A model generated the notes under the pieces. It was not told the DNA's origin. It worked only from the letters and a program-made list of their open reading frames with translations, and made no database searches. Below are positions 52,862 through 63,470 of a stretch of DNA of 64,000 nucleotides, piece by piece. The translations under genes were made by a program, and so were the position numbers. Source of the DNA: Prorocentrum cordatum (lineage: Eukaryota; Sar; Dinophyceae; Prorocentrales; Prorocentraceae); assembly GCA_963575745.1 (NCBI GenBank), contig CAUYUJ010021148.1:145001-209000 (forward strand), read 5' to 3'. Position 1 is the first letter of the stretch. Each line of letters begins with the position of its first letter.

Positions 52862-53444
52862 GCTCTCGCTGAAGCGCTGGCTTCATTTTCGGGCTACCGC
52901 TCGTTCCGGTCCTCCCGCTGCAGCGTTGGCCTCATTTCCGCGCTTCCGCTCATGGCGAACCGTGCTCCCGCTGCAGCGATGTCGTCATTATGTCCAGAGC
53001 CATACCATGGCATGGGTTTCGGTCCTTCCAAATGGGCCCCCACATCTAGAACATGATTCCCGAAAAGAACGTGAGAAGTGATTACACATTCGGTGTCGAT
53101 TCGTTGATTTTTGGGTGGCAGAAGACCCCCCTCTTTGGGGCGTCGCCACGCCATGTTATGTCAGGCTACGCGTCCTCCGAATCGTGCTCCCGCTGCAGCG
53201 CTGGCCCCATTTCCGCGCTTCCGGTCGTTCTCAATCGTGTTCCCGCTGCAGCGTTGGCGTCTTTATTTCCAGCGTCATGCCACGGCATGGGTTTCGGTCC
53301 TGCCAAATAGGCTTCAAAATATGAAACACCCGAGACAACCATCGGAAGTGATTGCACATTCGGTATATATTCGTTGACTTTGGGGGCCGCAGACGCCACC
53401 CCCACACTTTCGGGCGTCGCCACGCCATGCTGTGTCAGGCGACG
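52862..53444. repeat. Two-copy tandem duplication, 275-bp period
   Basis: CTCCCGCTGCAGCG at 52912 and 53187, GGCATGGGTTTCGGTCC at 53009 and 53284, CGTCGCCACGCCATG at 53141 and 53415. Within each unit a CTCCCGCTGCAGCG(T)TGGC word is itself duplicated. Confidence 0.85.
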
Positions 53445-53629
53445 CGTTGATCTTCAACACCATGCTACGCCGTGTAATGCTACGCCCTGCTGTGCGAATA
53501 GAGGGGAGATCTACGCCATGGTAAGGGATGGGAGGGAGGGGCAGGACGTGAGTCAGAGATGACGCGAGCACACCTAGCTTGCCACAGCCCCTCCCCCCCC
53601 GGGCCCCCCCGTCCCCCCCCCGCCCCTCC

Positions 53630-53745
53630 TCTCGGACTTCAGACCCCCAGGGGAGAGGGAAAGGGAGAGGGGGACAGCGGCTCATCTCACGCGCCTTCTG
53701 CAACCTCGGCAAGCGGGAGTCGGCGGATCTCGTCGCGACGCCTGA
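53630..53745. repeat. Dispersed repeat, GGGAAAGGGAGAGGGGGAC type
   Basis: Colinear with 25975-26090. The preceding 53570-53630 is C-rich. Confidence 0.55.
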
Positions 53746-53890
53746 GCTGCTCGGTGACCTCCTCGCTCAGGGGGCGTGCGGCATGCCTGCTGCCCGCAGG
53801 AGACAGACGGTGACTTGCACGACTACGTCGATGAGGAGATACGGTGGGGCCTCGGGTTGCGTAGCATGGCACATCTTGAAGAGGATGCAT

Positions 53891-54099
53891 CCAGGCCTCC
53901 CCAGGGGGGGTGGTGGTCCGAGCAGGTGGGGTCGGAGGAGCGCGCCGCATCGCCGATGCAGCGGCAATGCGGCTCGATGTGGAGCCCGATGTTCTTTGCG
54001 CCGACGGCGCCGATGCATCGCTGACTTCGCCGATGTATCGGCTGTGCATGCATCAAAAGACCCCAACCGCTCGGACACCGATTGGGAAGCCTCTAGTGG
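53891..54099. mobile_element. Fold-back element, ATCGCCGATGC family (copy 4)
   Basis: CCAGGCCTCCCCAGG, GTGGGGTCGGAGGAGCGCGC and CGCATCGCCGATGC at the left; AAGACCCCAACCGCTCGGAC and GGGAAGCCTCTAG at the right. The right arm is more decayed than in other copies. Confidence 0.7.
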
Positions 54100-54311
54100 A
54101 CGGGTCGCACTCTAGAGCCGACGTCGCGATTGTTTCGTGCCGTTGGCCCCGAGCTGGCAGCCCCTTTCCACGGGGCCAGCTTCTCTCGGAGAGGCTGGGG
54201 CCCGTAGTTCTCCTTCAGTGTTCCTTTGCCTTGGCTTCGCTCGGACGTGCCGACTTGTTGCTTCGGCGAGGCCAGCGCCAGAACATCTGGACGATCGTGC
54301 AGCACCTTGGT

Positions 54312-54477
54312 CGGGGGTGGACAGAACCCCCTACAGTGGCGCGTCGATTAGTGAATTGTCCGTTTTCGGCTCTCGAGCGGGCGCCGTGGCCGTTCTTTTC
54401 CAGGCCTGCGCCCGCCAGGTCTGGGCCTCGTGTTCACCAGACCACGTTTTACTGAAGGGAGGTCTGTCCATCCCCCG
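54312..54477. mobile_element. Fold-back element, GGGTGGACAGACC family (copy 1)
   Basis: GGGGGTGGACAGAACCCCCT at the left, CTGAAGGGAGGTCTGTCCAT then CCCCC at the right. The interior CGTCGATTAGTGAATTG and CCGTTTTCGG is shared with 56003-56174. Confidence 0.75.
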
Positions 54478-54639
54478 ACTCGGAGCACCCGGAGGAAATA
54501 AGCAACAACAAAAAAAAAACGCGCGCGCAGCCGCGCGGCGCACGGGGAGCGGGCGCCCGAGAGCGACGGCGAGCGGCTCCCCGTTTGCCACCGTTCGATG
54601 GGGGCCACGGCCGCTCCCTCGGAGGCGCCCGCCGGGTGC

Positions 54640-55800
54640 CCTCCCGAGGGAGGTTTTGTCAGGAAGGCTTTTCCGGGGAGGCTCTTCCAGGAAGGGTTTC
54701 CAGGAAGGTTTTCACGAAGGTTCTCCAGGAAGGCTCTTCCAGGAAGGCTCCTCCAGGAAGGTTGTTTTAGGAAGGCTCTTCCAGGAAGGTTTTCCAGGAA
54801 GGCTTTTACGAAGGTTCTTCCAGGAAGGTTCTCTGAGGAAGGGCTTCCTGAGAGAGGTTTTGTAGGGAGGCTTTTGGGAAGGCTCTTCCAGACAACCCTC
54901 CCGAGGAAGGTGTCAGGGAGGTTGTATAGGAACGTTATTGCAACACAAACCCTTATGAGGGAGGTTTTTAGGAAGGTGTTTAGGAAGGTTCTTCCAAACA
55001 GCCCTCCTGAGGAAGGTGTTAGAAAGGTTTTATAGGAGAGCTCTTGCAACAAACACCCTTCTGAGGAAAGTTCATAGGAAGGTATTTTGGAAGGTTTTTC
55101 CAAGCAACCCTCCTGAGGAAGGTGTTCGGAAGGTTCTATAGGAAAGCTCGTTCAACAAACAACTTTCTGAGGAAGGTTTTTAGGCAGGTTCTTCCAAACA
55201 GCCCTCCTGAGGAAGGTGTTAGGAAGGTTTTATAGGAGAGCTCTTGCAACACAAACCCTTCTGAGGAAGGTTTTTAGGAAGGTGTTTAGGACGGTTCTTC
55301 CAAACAACCCTCCTGGGGAAGGTGTTTGGAAGGTTCTATAGGAAAGCTCTTGCAACACAAACCCTTCTGAGGAAGATTTTTAGGAAGGCGTTTAGGAAGG
55401 TTCTTCCAAGCAGCCCTCCTGAGGAAGGTGTTAGGAAGGTTCTATAGGAGAGCTCTTCCAACGAAAGCCTTTTCTGAGGAACGTTTTTAGGAAGTTTGTT
55501 GGGAAGGCTCTTCCAAAGAACCCACCTGAGGAAGGTGTTAGGAAAGTTATATAAGAAAGCTCTTGCAACAAAAACCCTTCTGAGGAAGGTTTTTAGGAAG
55601 GTTTTTCCAAACAAACCCTCCCGAGGAAGGTGTTAGGAAGGTTTTTAGGAATGTTCTTCAAAGAAAACCTCCCGAGGGAAGTTTTGGGAAGGTTTTATAG
55701 GAAAGCTCTTCCAAACAACCCTCCTGAGGAAGGTTTCTGGGAAGCCTTTTTAGCCAGGCTCTTCCAACACACACCCTCCCGAGGAAGGTTTTGGGAAGGG
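54640..55800. repeat. 106-bp satellite built on AGGAAGG(T/C)TCTTCC
   Basis: CCCTCC(C/T)GAGGAAGGTGTTAGG recurs at 54896, 55002, 55108, 55202, 55308, 55414, 55521, 55616 and 55719: mostly 106 bp apart, two units 12 bp shorter. Each also has TTATAGGA(A/G)AGCTCTTGCAA and CAAACACCCTTCTGAGG. The first 250 bp consist of shorter AGGAAGGCTCTTCC sub-units. Confidence 0.9.
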
Positions 55801-55975
55801 TTTTTGGGAGCGCCCTCCTCCCGCCCAGCAGCCGCTGCCGCCGGTCCTGTCCTCCTGCCGCCGGCGGATGAAAATCGCGCCCTCCGGTGCCCTGGGGATC
55901 GCCGGAGCGCGCGCGCGGGTACTGCCTTTTTGCCGCGCTGCGGCTTGAGAATGGTCGGGGGCCAGCGGGAGCACC

Positions 55976-56250
55976 CGTGCACAGTGGAGACCCATGGGAA
56001 GGAATCGGGGGTGGACAGACCTCCTGCCCTGACACGTCGATTAGCGAATTGGCCGTTTTCGGTTCGCGAGAGGGCGTCGCGGCCGTCATTTTTGCGGGTC
56101 CAGGTCCATCGGTTTCGGTCCCAGGCCGTTGTCACTAAGGGGAGGTCTACTGAAGGGAGGTTTGTCCACCGCGGACGGAACTCCCTGCTCGCCTCCAGGG
56201 TGCCCTGGGTGTCTTGAGTTTCGGTGGTTCTGCTAGGGAGCTGCAAGGGC
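55976..56250. mobile_element. AGTGGAG(A/G)CC-family element split by another fold-back (copy 3)
   Basis: CAGTGGAGACCCATGGGAAGGAA (in parts) precedes, and GGAACTCCCTGCTCGCC with GGGTGCCCTGGGTGTCTTG follows, the GGGTGGACAGACC element at 56003-56174. GGAA is duplicated at the junctions. Confidence 0.6.
56003..56174. mobile_element. Fold-back element, GGGTGGACAGACC family (copy 2)
   Basis: GGGGGTGGACAGACCTCCTG at the left, CTGAAGGGAGGTTTGTCCAC at the right. The interior GTCGATTAGCGAATTGGCCG then TTTTCGG is as in 54312-54477. Nested in the preceding feature. Confidence 0.75.
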
Positions 56251-56444
56251 TCCTCCCAAACGTCAAAGTGCGCCGAGGTCAGAGGGCCCATGGGTAGGGC
56301 AAGAGGGGATGCTCGGAGACGACCAGACTGCCTGGCGATGGGCTTTCGGAGGTCCGCGCGGACCTTCGAAAGCCAACGTACATTAATATTGCCTGCTTTC
56401 TGAAGAGGTGGTGGGGAGGGAGAGAGGGGGTATGGAGCAGAGTC

Positions 56445-56800
56445 CTGTGCCAAGGAACACCATGCTCGCCCCCAGGGTGCCCTGGGTGTCTTGGGTTTCG
56501 ACGGTTCTGCTATGGAAAGCGTGACGTTCCCGTACCTAAAATCAATGGACGTCCTTCGGAGGGAGGAGAAGCGATACCAACACCACCAGGGGGCCCACCG
56601 CCATCGAGGAGGTCCACGATGCCTCTCCGAGCTGGATGCTGGGGATGTCTCGAGCGAGAGGGGGGGACCACACCACCAGGGGGTTCCCCCTTGCCTCCTC
56701 GCATCTCCTCGCCCTGTTGGTGTTGGTGTTGCCTTTCCTTGGTCCCAGTCCTGGGATCTCAGGGTTGGGTGTCTCGGGGAAGGTTTCTCGTGGTCGGGCC
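56445..56800. mobile_element. AGTGGAG(A/G)CC-family element with a GTCCT-flanked insert (copy 4)
   Basis: CCAAGGAACACCATGCTCGC and TCGACGGTTCTGCTATGGAA are family words. After GGACGTCCT an extra segment (about 56554-56752) carries ACCAACACCACCAGGGGG and an inverted CTGTTGGTGTTGGTGTTG, and the family resumes at CAGTCCTGGGATCTCAGGGT. GTCCT is repeated at both junctions. Confidence 0.6.
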
Positions 56801-57024
56801 CCGACTGCAACTCACTCGCGCTCCCTGTTGCCTGGATCGCTGGAGCGCGCGTGCGGGCTGCCTGCGCCGCGCTGCGGCACACGAGCGTTCGATAGGGGCC
56901 GGCGGGAGCACCCGTGTAAGACAGCAGGGGCAGGGGCACACCGTTGCTCCGACAGGTGCGTGCCGTTGACGCGCCCGCCCGAGGGACGCGCCCCCCCCCC
57001 TCCCCCCCCACCCACACACACATA

Positions 57025-57087
57025 ACACACACACATACATACATACATACATACATACATGCATGCATGCATACATACATACATACA

Positions 57088-57121
<34 letters not shown>

Positions 57122-57966
57122 CATACATGCATGCATACATACATACATACATACATACATACATGTGTGCGTGCATTCATGCATACATACACACATGCAT
57201 ACATACATAACTACACACATACATACATACATACATACATACATACATACATGCATACATACATACATACATACATACATACATACATACATACATACAT
57301 GCATGCATGCATACATACATACATACATACATACATACACACATACACACATACATACATACATACATACATGCATCCATACCTACATACATACAGACAC
57401 ATACATACACATACATACATATACATACATACACACAAACATACATACATACATGCATGCATGCATACATACATACATGTTGGCATACATAGACACATAC
57501 ATACATATATACATGCATACAGACAGACAGACAGACATTCAGGCATTCATACATACACACATACTTGCATACCTACATACATGCATGCATACATACATGC
57601 ACACACACGAACATACATACACACAGGCATACTCAAACACATGCATACTTACAGGTATGCATACATACATTCATGCAGACATACATAAATGTATTCTACA
57701 TACATGCACACATACCTACATACATGCATCGAGTAATCCATACATCCATACATGCATACATGCATATCTACATATACGCACACATGCATACATACATGCA
57801 TACACACATACATACACGTGCACATACACATGCACACACACATACACACATACACATACCCATACCCATACATGCATACATGCAAACATACAACCATACA
57901 TACATACATACATACATACATGCATACATGCATACATGCATACATGCATACATGCATACATACACG
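57025..57966. repeat. CATA microsatellite, about 0.94 kb
   Basis: (CATA)n with GCATGCATGC, ACACAC and AGACAGAC interruptions. The first half is nearly pure. Encodes alternating Thr/Tyr/Ile/His or Cys/Met/Tyr/Val frames only. Confidence 0.95.
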
Positions 57967-58059
57967 AACACGCACACTCCTGATCATCGGTGCAGATGGC
58001 ACAGTGGTTAAGAGCCGATTGTACGTGAGAGTGACCTTTCGCCGCAGTGGCCTGTGGTG

Positions 58060-58115
58060 CGGGCCTATTCCTCCTCCTCCTCCTTCTCCTTCTCCTCCTT
58101 CTTCTCCTCCTTGGG
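58060..58115. repeat. CTC/CTT microsatellite
   Basis: CCTCCTCCTCCTTCTCC words. The following 58116-58500 has CGTGTTCTTGATCCAC in tandem (58252-58290) and no gene. Confidence 0.85.
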
Positions 58116-58509
58116 GCCCTCTTGCGTGTAGCCGAAAGAACAAATCTAGCCTTTGAGGGATACCCTCGTGCTCTTCGTGCTTGGCCTTTCCACCTTGTTG
58201 TGCTCCTCGTTGCGGGTGTTCCACGTGTCATTGTGCCCTCGGCGAGGGGGCTCGTGTTCTTGATCCACGTTCGTGTTCTTGATCCACCGTGCATCGTTTG
58301 ACCTGGAGACCGGTGTTTCCACTGTCTGAACATGCTCTGGCGGCGCTTGCGCAGAATCCTCGTCAGAGGGGGTCCTGAGGCATCGAAGTTGAATGCAAGC
58401 CAGTGAAGGGTGGATACTGTGCTTGCCCGCTCGAGTGTCGCACTCCTGGTGCAGAACCATGGCCGACAGGAGGGTACGGAGATCTCAGGAGGCCGTGGGA
58501 GCGCGGGTC

Positions 58510-58870
58510 CAGCGCCAATGCACAAGGGGTCGTGGCCCCTAAGAGCGAGGCGCCAGCGCAGTTTACGAGGGATCGCAGTGGCCCCAGGAGCGTGGCGCCA
58601 GCGTAATTTGAGAGGGATCGTGGCCTTGGGATCGCGGATCCAGTCCAGTTTGAAAGGGGTCGTGGCCTTGGGGGCACGGATACCGTGTAGTTTACAAGGA
58701 TTTTGCGGACCAAGCGTAACGAACGACGCATCGTGGCGTTGATTGTGCGAATCCAGCGTAATTTATTCACTCTGGATCGTGGCGCTGGGATTGCGAACCC
58801 AGTGGAATGTACGGGAGCTCTGGCTCCAGGAGCGCGGATCCGCAGCCGCTCATGAGGGATCGAGGGGGGC
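58510..58870. repeat. About 43-bp degenerate minisatellite
   Basis: GATCGTGGCCTTGGGA.CGCG, CCAG and (C/T)AGTTTGA words recur with spacing of about 45, 43, 41 and 71 bp from 58561 to 58761. Confidence 0.7.
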
Positions 58871-58914
58871 GAGAATCTTGTGGGACCTTCCGGGGAGGGC
58901 GATAAGGGGGCTGC

Positions 58915-59905
58915 AGGTCGCCCCCTTGCACGTCCCCTGGCGCGTCCCGTGGCACGTCCCCTGGAGCGCACCCTTGGCGCGTCCCCTTGGCGTGTCCCCT
59001 GGCACGTGCCTTAGCACCTCACGTCCCCTGGCACGTCCCTCAGCACGTCACGTCCCCTGGCACGTCCCTTAGCACGTCCGGCGTCACGTCTGCGGCGCGT
59101 CTCCCCGCCCGTCCTCTGGAGCGCCTCTCGCCATGCCGCCCGACGCGTCCCATGCATGACACGTCACCCCGGTGCATCCCGCGTCGCGTCCCATGTCGCA
59201 GACATTGGCATGTTCTTTGGCGCGTCCTTTGGCGCGTCCCTTGGCACGTCCGCTGGCACGTCCACGTGCACGTCCCTGGCACGTTCCCTGATCCGCCGGC
59301 AGGCGCGTCCCCTGGCTCGTCTCTTGCCGTGTCCTCCTGTGAGGTTCCGTGCCGCATCCCATGGCGCGTCGTTTGGCATGGGCGTGTCTTCCTTTGGCAC
59401 TTTCTTTGGCATGCCCCCTGGCGCTTCCTTTGAGACGTCCCCTGGCGCGTCCACTGCCACGCCCCTTGCGCATCCCCGAGCACGCCCCCTGTGGTTAATC
59501 CTCTCGGGCGTCCCCTACACGTTCCGCGGCGCGTTCCCAAGCGCGTCCCGTGGCGCGTTCCATGGGACGTCACCCAATGTTTAAGTCGGGCATGTCCTTC
59601 TACAGGATGAATATTCAAGAATAGTGATAAGAGATAGTCTGGGTACGCTTTGTTTCGTTTTCTTTTGATTACGTCTGAGTATTATATGACCATTCGTTCA
59701 TTTTTCTTCCCAAGCCCCCCTGTAGGAGGACATTCCCGACCTGACCCAACGTGCCCTGGCTCGTCCCCTGGCATGTCCCCTGGCACCTCCCTTGACACGC
59801 CGTGTGGTCCGTCTGCTGGCGCGTCCGCTTGCACGTCCTCCCAGTCGTCCCTCGGCGCATCCCTTTGGCGCGCCCCTGGCACGTTGCGTGGCGCATCCAT
59901 TCGCC
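58915..59905. repeat. 13-14 bp GTCCCCTGGCACGT array, interrupted
   Basis: Degenerate units CGTCCCCTGGCAC and CGTCCCTTGGCGC fill 58915-59575 and continue at 59748-59905. The gap is a GTCGGGC-family fold-back element. Confidence 0.85.
59583..59743. mobile_element. Fold-back element, GTCGGGC family (copy 4)
   Basis: TTAAGTCGGGCATGTCCTTC at the left, GTAGGAGGACATTCCCGAC at the right, AT-rich interior. It sits inside the GTCCCCTGGC array. ACCCAATGT (left) and ACCCAACGT (right) flank it, a likely 9-bp target duplication with one change. Confidence 0.85.
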
Positions 59906-60307
59906 TCCTCTCGGTTCGTTGCGGAAGTGCATCGTATGTCGAGCTCGAGTTGGTTGAGCGCCCCGTACGTTTCGGTTGCAACCAGTTTTGGGCGAGCCAT
60001 GTGCTCACGGAGCTCGAGCCGAAGTTCTAGATCAGGCCAGTCAGGATTCGGGCGCCAAGGACGGGTGAATCCACAACGCAGTCGAGTACAGCATGGCTCA
60101 ACACTTCATGAAACAGTTCAGCACAGCGCATCACAGCACATCCTCTGGCACGTGATTACCACCATCGATACCTCCCTTTGTGTACTAAGAAGGTTTGGGG
60201 GATGGGATCCTTTTTGGTTTGCATTGAACGCACAACTCAACTCGCGAGTTGACACACCTCGGTGCATCAATATCGATAAGTAAAACAACGCACCTAGCTC
60301 TTCACGT
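59906..60307. other. No confident gene
   Basis: Unique-looking. CAACTCGCGAGTTGACA (60239-60255) is palindromic and shared with 25408-25424. Confidence 0.4.
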
Positions 60308-60500
60308 ATCTAACAGCCTTCGGCCCATCGCGCCACGGTGGGTGGGTTGTGGGTATGAAGCCTAGTGGATGTTCGTTGGGATCTCGTGGGAGGCATGTCG
60401 GGTGCCTCTTGGAGGCAGTTGTGAGGCCCCTTGGGGGCCGTTGTTTGGCCTCTTGGGGCCTGTTTTGGGCCTCCGTGTGGTCTCTTGAGATTGTTTCGTG
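60308..60500 (+). repeat. CTTGGGGCC array with leader (short)
   Basis: Leader CTTCGGCCCATCGCGCCACG, GTGGATGTTCGTTGGGATCT and GAGGCAGTTGTGAGG in the same order as at 44086, followed by a few CTCTTGGGGCC words. Confidence 0.75.
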
Positions 60501-60547
60501 GCACCACGGCGAGCTCCACCGATGCCTCAATAGTAGGGACCCCAAGC

Positions 60548-61365
60548 GGTCCTCCCGCACATGTCGGTGCACCCCTCACACGTTTGTAGCCCCACGGGGG
60601 TTTCCAACGCAGGCTTCAGAGGCAGGATGGTATCGCATGCGGTCACCCCCATGTCGGCACATCCCTCACACGTCTTGTGGTGCAACAGGCAGCTCCACCG
60701 AAAGCCTCAGTGGCAAGGTATCGCATGCGGCACGTCCGCCTACTTTGGAACTCCATTCACACGCTCCCTGGCCTCAAAGGGAGCTTCTCCGAGGGCCTCA
60801 ATGGAAGGGTGGTCCTCCCGCCAATTCCGGCACACACGTTCTCTGGCCCCACAGCTAGTTCCACCGAAGGCTTTTGCGGCGGGGTATCGAATGCGGTCCC
60901 CCCGCACTTGTCGGCAGACCTTTCACACGCTTCGCGCCCCAACAGGTAGTTCCATCGAAGGCTTCCGTTGCAGGGTATCGAGTGCGATTCCCCCACCAAT
61001 TCTAGCACAATCCGTACACGTTTCGTGGCCCCATCTTGAGTTGCGCGAAAGGCCTCAGTGGCAGGGTGTCGCCTGAACGAAGAATTACATAAACAGAGAA
61101 AGTCGGAGGTCCGCGCGGATTTCTCGGATCCGCGCTGGACCCCCCTGGCGGCGCCGCCCTTGGCGCGCTCCGCGCGCCAGGGAGGGGGATCCAGCGCCGA
61201 TCCGAGAAATCCGCGCGGACCTCGAGTGTTATGTTTATGTCATTATTCGTTCCCCTAATTTCGGCACTCACACACACACACACCTCACACGTTTCGTGGC
61301 TCCACACGGAGCTCCACCGAGTGCTTCGGTGGCAAGGCATCGCGTGCGGCCCCGCGCACATCGAG
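60548..61365. repeat. 91-bp satellite, interrupted
   Basis: CACACG anchors at 60577, 60667, 60758, 60833, 60924, 61015 and 61286: 90, 91, 75, 91, 91, then 271 bp. Each unit has AGCTCCACCGAAGGC and CAGTGG.A.GGTATCGCATG. The 271-bp gap equals one unit plus a 171-bp insert and a few extra CA dinucleotides. Confidence 0.85.
61079..61249. mobile_element. Fold-back element, GGTCCGCGCGG family (complete copy)
   Basis: 171 bp, with arms paired over about 60 bp: CGAAGAATTACATAAACA then GGTCCGCGCGGATTTCTCGG at the left, CCGAGAAATCCGCGCGGACC then TGTTTATGTCATTATTCG at the right. The short loop is GGCGCCGCCCTTGGCGCGC. Inserted into the 91-bp satellite. Confidence 0.9.
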
Positions 61366-61443
61366 GTCTGGGGATCGAGGTCCAGCCACTCTATCGTCGA
61401 TGTCGCGGCAGCATTCGGTACGCCACTTTGCACATGTAATTTT

Positions 61444-61594
61444 GAGTCGGGCATGTCCCTCTACAGGAGGAATATTCAAGAATAGTCAGATAGTCAGGGG
61501 ACGATGCTTGAATATGTTTGAGCATTGTTGGGGTATGTTTTGACTTTTTTATTGTCCGTCAAAAATCCGCCTGTAGGAGGACACGCCCGACCTA
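61444..61594. mobile_element. Fold-back element, GTCGGGC family (copy 5)
   Basis: GTCGGGCATGTCCCTCTACA then GGAGGAATATTCAAGAATAG at the left, AAAAATCCGCCTGTAGGAGG then ACACGCCCGAC at the right. No ORF. Confidence 0.85.
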
Positions 61595-62535
61595 AATATA
61601 ATTCCATGATGCTAGAGGGGTGATCGTCGGCGCTATGAGGAAGAGAGGCCACAAACGTGCATATCGACGCGCACGATAGGTGACGCTGGCCGTCACACAT
61701 ATGAGTCAGGCGCATTGCATTCCCCACGGTCGAAATATGCATCGGCGTTGGAGTTTGTTGGTTGTACCGCTAGATGTCTCCTGTCATGGGACGCCCAGTG
61801 TTGGCAAGAGGTCCGGAAATTCTCAGCCGAGTGCGAGATGCAGATCGCTTGGTATGTTTAAGATCATTGCGCGCACGAGGAACTTGTGGAACGATTGCGC
61901 GTCCCATTTCCGCATCGTAACTCAGCATGCTCGCATGATGGCTGATGCGTTTATGATTGCCACGCGTATATCTGATGCCGAGCGTGGGCCCGTCTGCTCA
62001 GGACGACCCACGGAATGGCGATGCTCAGGCAAGAGACGCAGGCCTGGCCTATGAGATAGTGGTGGCGTGGCGGAGTGTATCATGTGATAGCGTTTCGTTG
62101 CGATTCGATGTGCATTTAAAGTGCGATGTGTGATCTTCATGTGCCCTCCACCCCGTTGAGTCCGTGCCACCGCCCATGCTTGCGGGTCCTGTGTCGCCTC
62201 GGTCGTGGGTGCAGGATGCTCAAGCGAAACAGCAAACATCGCCTACAAGTCCTTTTCCACTGCATGCTGGGCGCATGCGCGTATCCGTTTCGACGGGATA
62301 CCTGTAACGTGTTCGGGATCGCGGCGGGCATCGCCATGCGGGCAAGAGAACAACACGGGTTGGGTTAGTGTCGTTATGGCCTCATGGGTTTCCGAAGACG
62401 CAGGGCGAAGTATTGCCATCCCTTTGCCCCTGGAGACGCACCTGTGCCCGAACGTAGGGCCAATTCGTTGCCGGACTATGGCGCCCCCCAGCCGTCGTGG
62501 AAGCCCGCAGGGGCAAACTCGGGGGAAAAGTATAG
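61595..62535. other. Unique-looking sequence, no confident gene
   Basis: Balanced composition. Plus frame 61680-62054 (124 codons) and minus frame 61922-62239 (105 codons) lack recognisable motifs. Confidence 0.4.
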
Positions 62536-62539
62536 GGGA

Positions 62540-62745
62540 AGAGGAAGCGGAGGCGGTGGCGGAGGCGGCGGCGAAGGCGGAGGAAGGAGGCGGAGGCAGA
62601 GGCGACGGAGAAGGAGGAGGAGGAGGAGGAGGAGGAGGAAGAGGAGGAGGAGGAGGAGGAGGAGGAGGAGAGGGAGGAGGAGATGGAGGAGATTGAAGAT
62701 GAAGAGGAGGAGGGGAAGGATAATGAGGGCGAGGAGGAGGAGGAG
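62540..62745. repeat. GGA/GGC microsatellite
   Basis: GGCGGAGGCGG words leading into GGA runs and GAGGAGGAGG. Confidence 0.9.
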
Positions 62746-62749
62746 GACG

Positions 62750-63470
62750 CCTGTTGGGGGCCTCCTGGGGCCCTCGTCGGGCCCCCTGGGGGCTTCATGC
62801 AGGCTTCTTGGGGCCTCCTGAGGTGCCTCTTAGGGGTTCTCGCGGGGATATCTGGGCGCCTCTTGGGGGGGGCATCTTGGGCCGTCTTAGGGCTTTCTTG
62901 ACCTGTCTGACGCCGTTGGGAGGCCGTCGTGTGGGCCTCTCTGGGCTCGCCTTGAGGCAACATTGGACTGTTTTGGAGCCATCTTGAGGGCCATCTTGGA
63001 GGCCACCATGGCTATCTTGGAGACGACATTGGCGTTGAGGTATGGTCTGGTAGTTTCAAGGGTTTTCTGGGTGGCCATCAGGATGCGTAGAAGACCAGTT
63101 GGATTTTCTGAGAACAGCCAGAGAGTATTCACAGGTCGGACACGTCAAATTCTCGTGTGAAAACCGAACAAGGGCGGCGAATGTATTGGCCCTCGGCCCA
63201 TCCCGCCGCTTTGCCTGGGTCGTGGGCAAGAGGGGTATTGGGGTCTCTTAGGGGACCTCCTGGGGTGCCTATTGAGAGGCCTATTGAGACCTCTGAATGG
63301 CTCTTGGAGGCCACTGTGGGGCTTCTGGGAGGCATGATGGGGGGGCTTGCTGACGGCCTCATGGGCCATCTTGGGGGGAAGAGCCTTGCATATCAGTTCA
63401 GGCACCTCCCTCTCGGGCCTCTCTTAGAGCTGTCTTTGGGCTATGACAGGGCAATGTTGACGGCCTCTTG
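62750..63470 (+). repeat. CTTGGGGCC array with internal leader
   Basis: CCTCCTGGGG and CTCTTGGGGGG words to about 63010. The leader word CCTCGGCCCATCCCGCCGC at 63192 starts a second block, with GAAGAGCCTTGCATATCAGT (63380-63399) in the position of the embedded GGTTCG word of the other arrays. Confidence 0.7.

Noticed and set aside
55695-57176. 493-codon minus-strand ORF
   Set aside because: Joins the CATA tract, two interrupted fold-back elements and the end of the 106-bp satellite; composition follows the repeats.
57063-57983. 306-codon His/Thr/Tyr/Ile ORF
   Set aside because: Translation of (CATA)n only.
57985-58060. tRNA-like sequence (GGCACAGTGGTTAAGAGCC)
   Set aside because: It resembles a D-arm, but no matching acceptor stem, anticodon arm or GTTCAAATC-type T-arm follows at the right distance.
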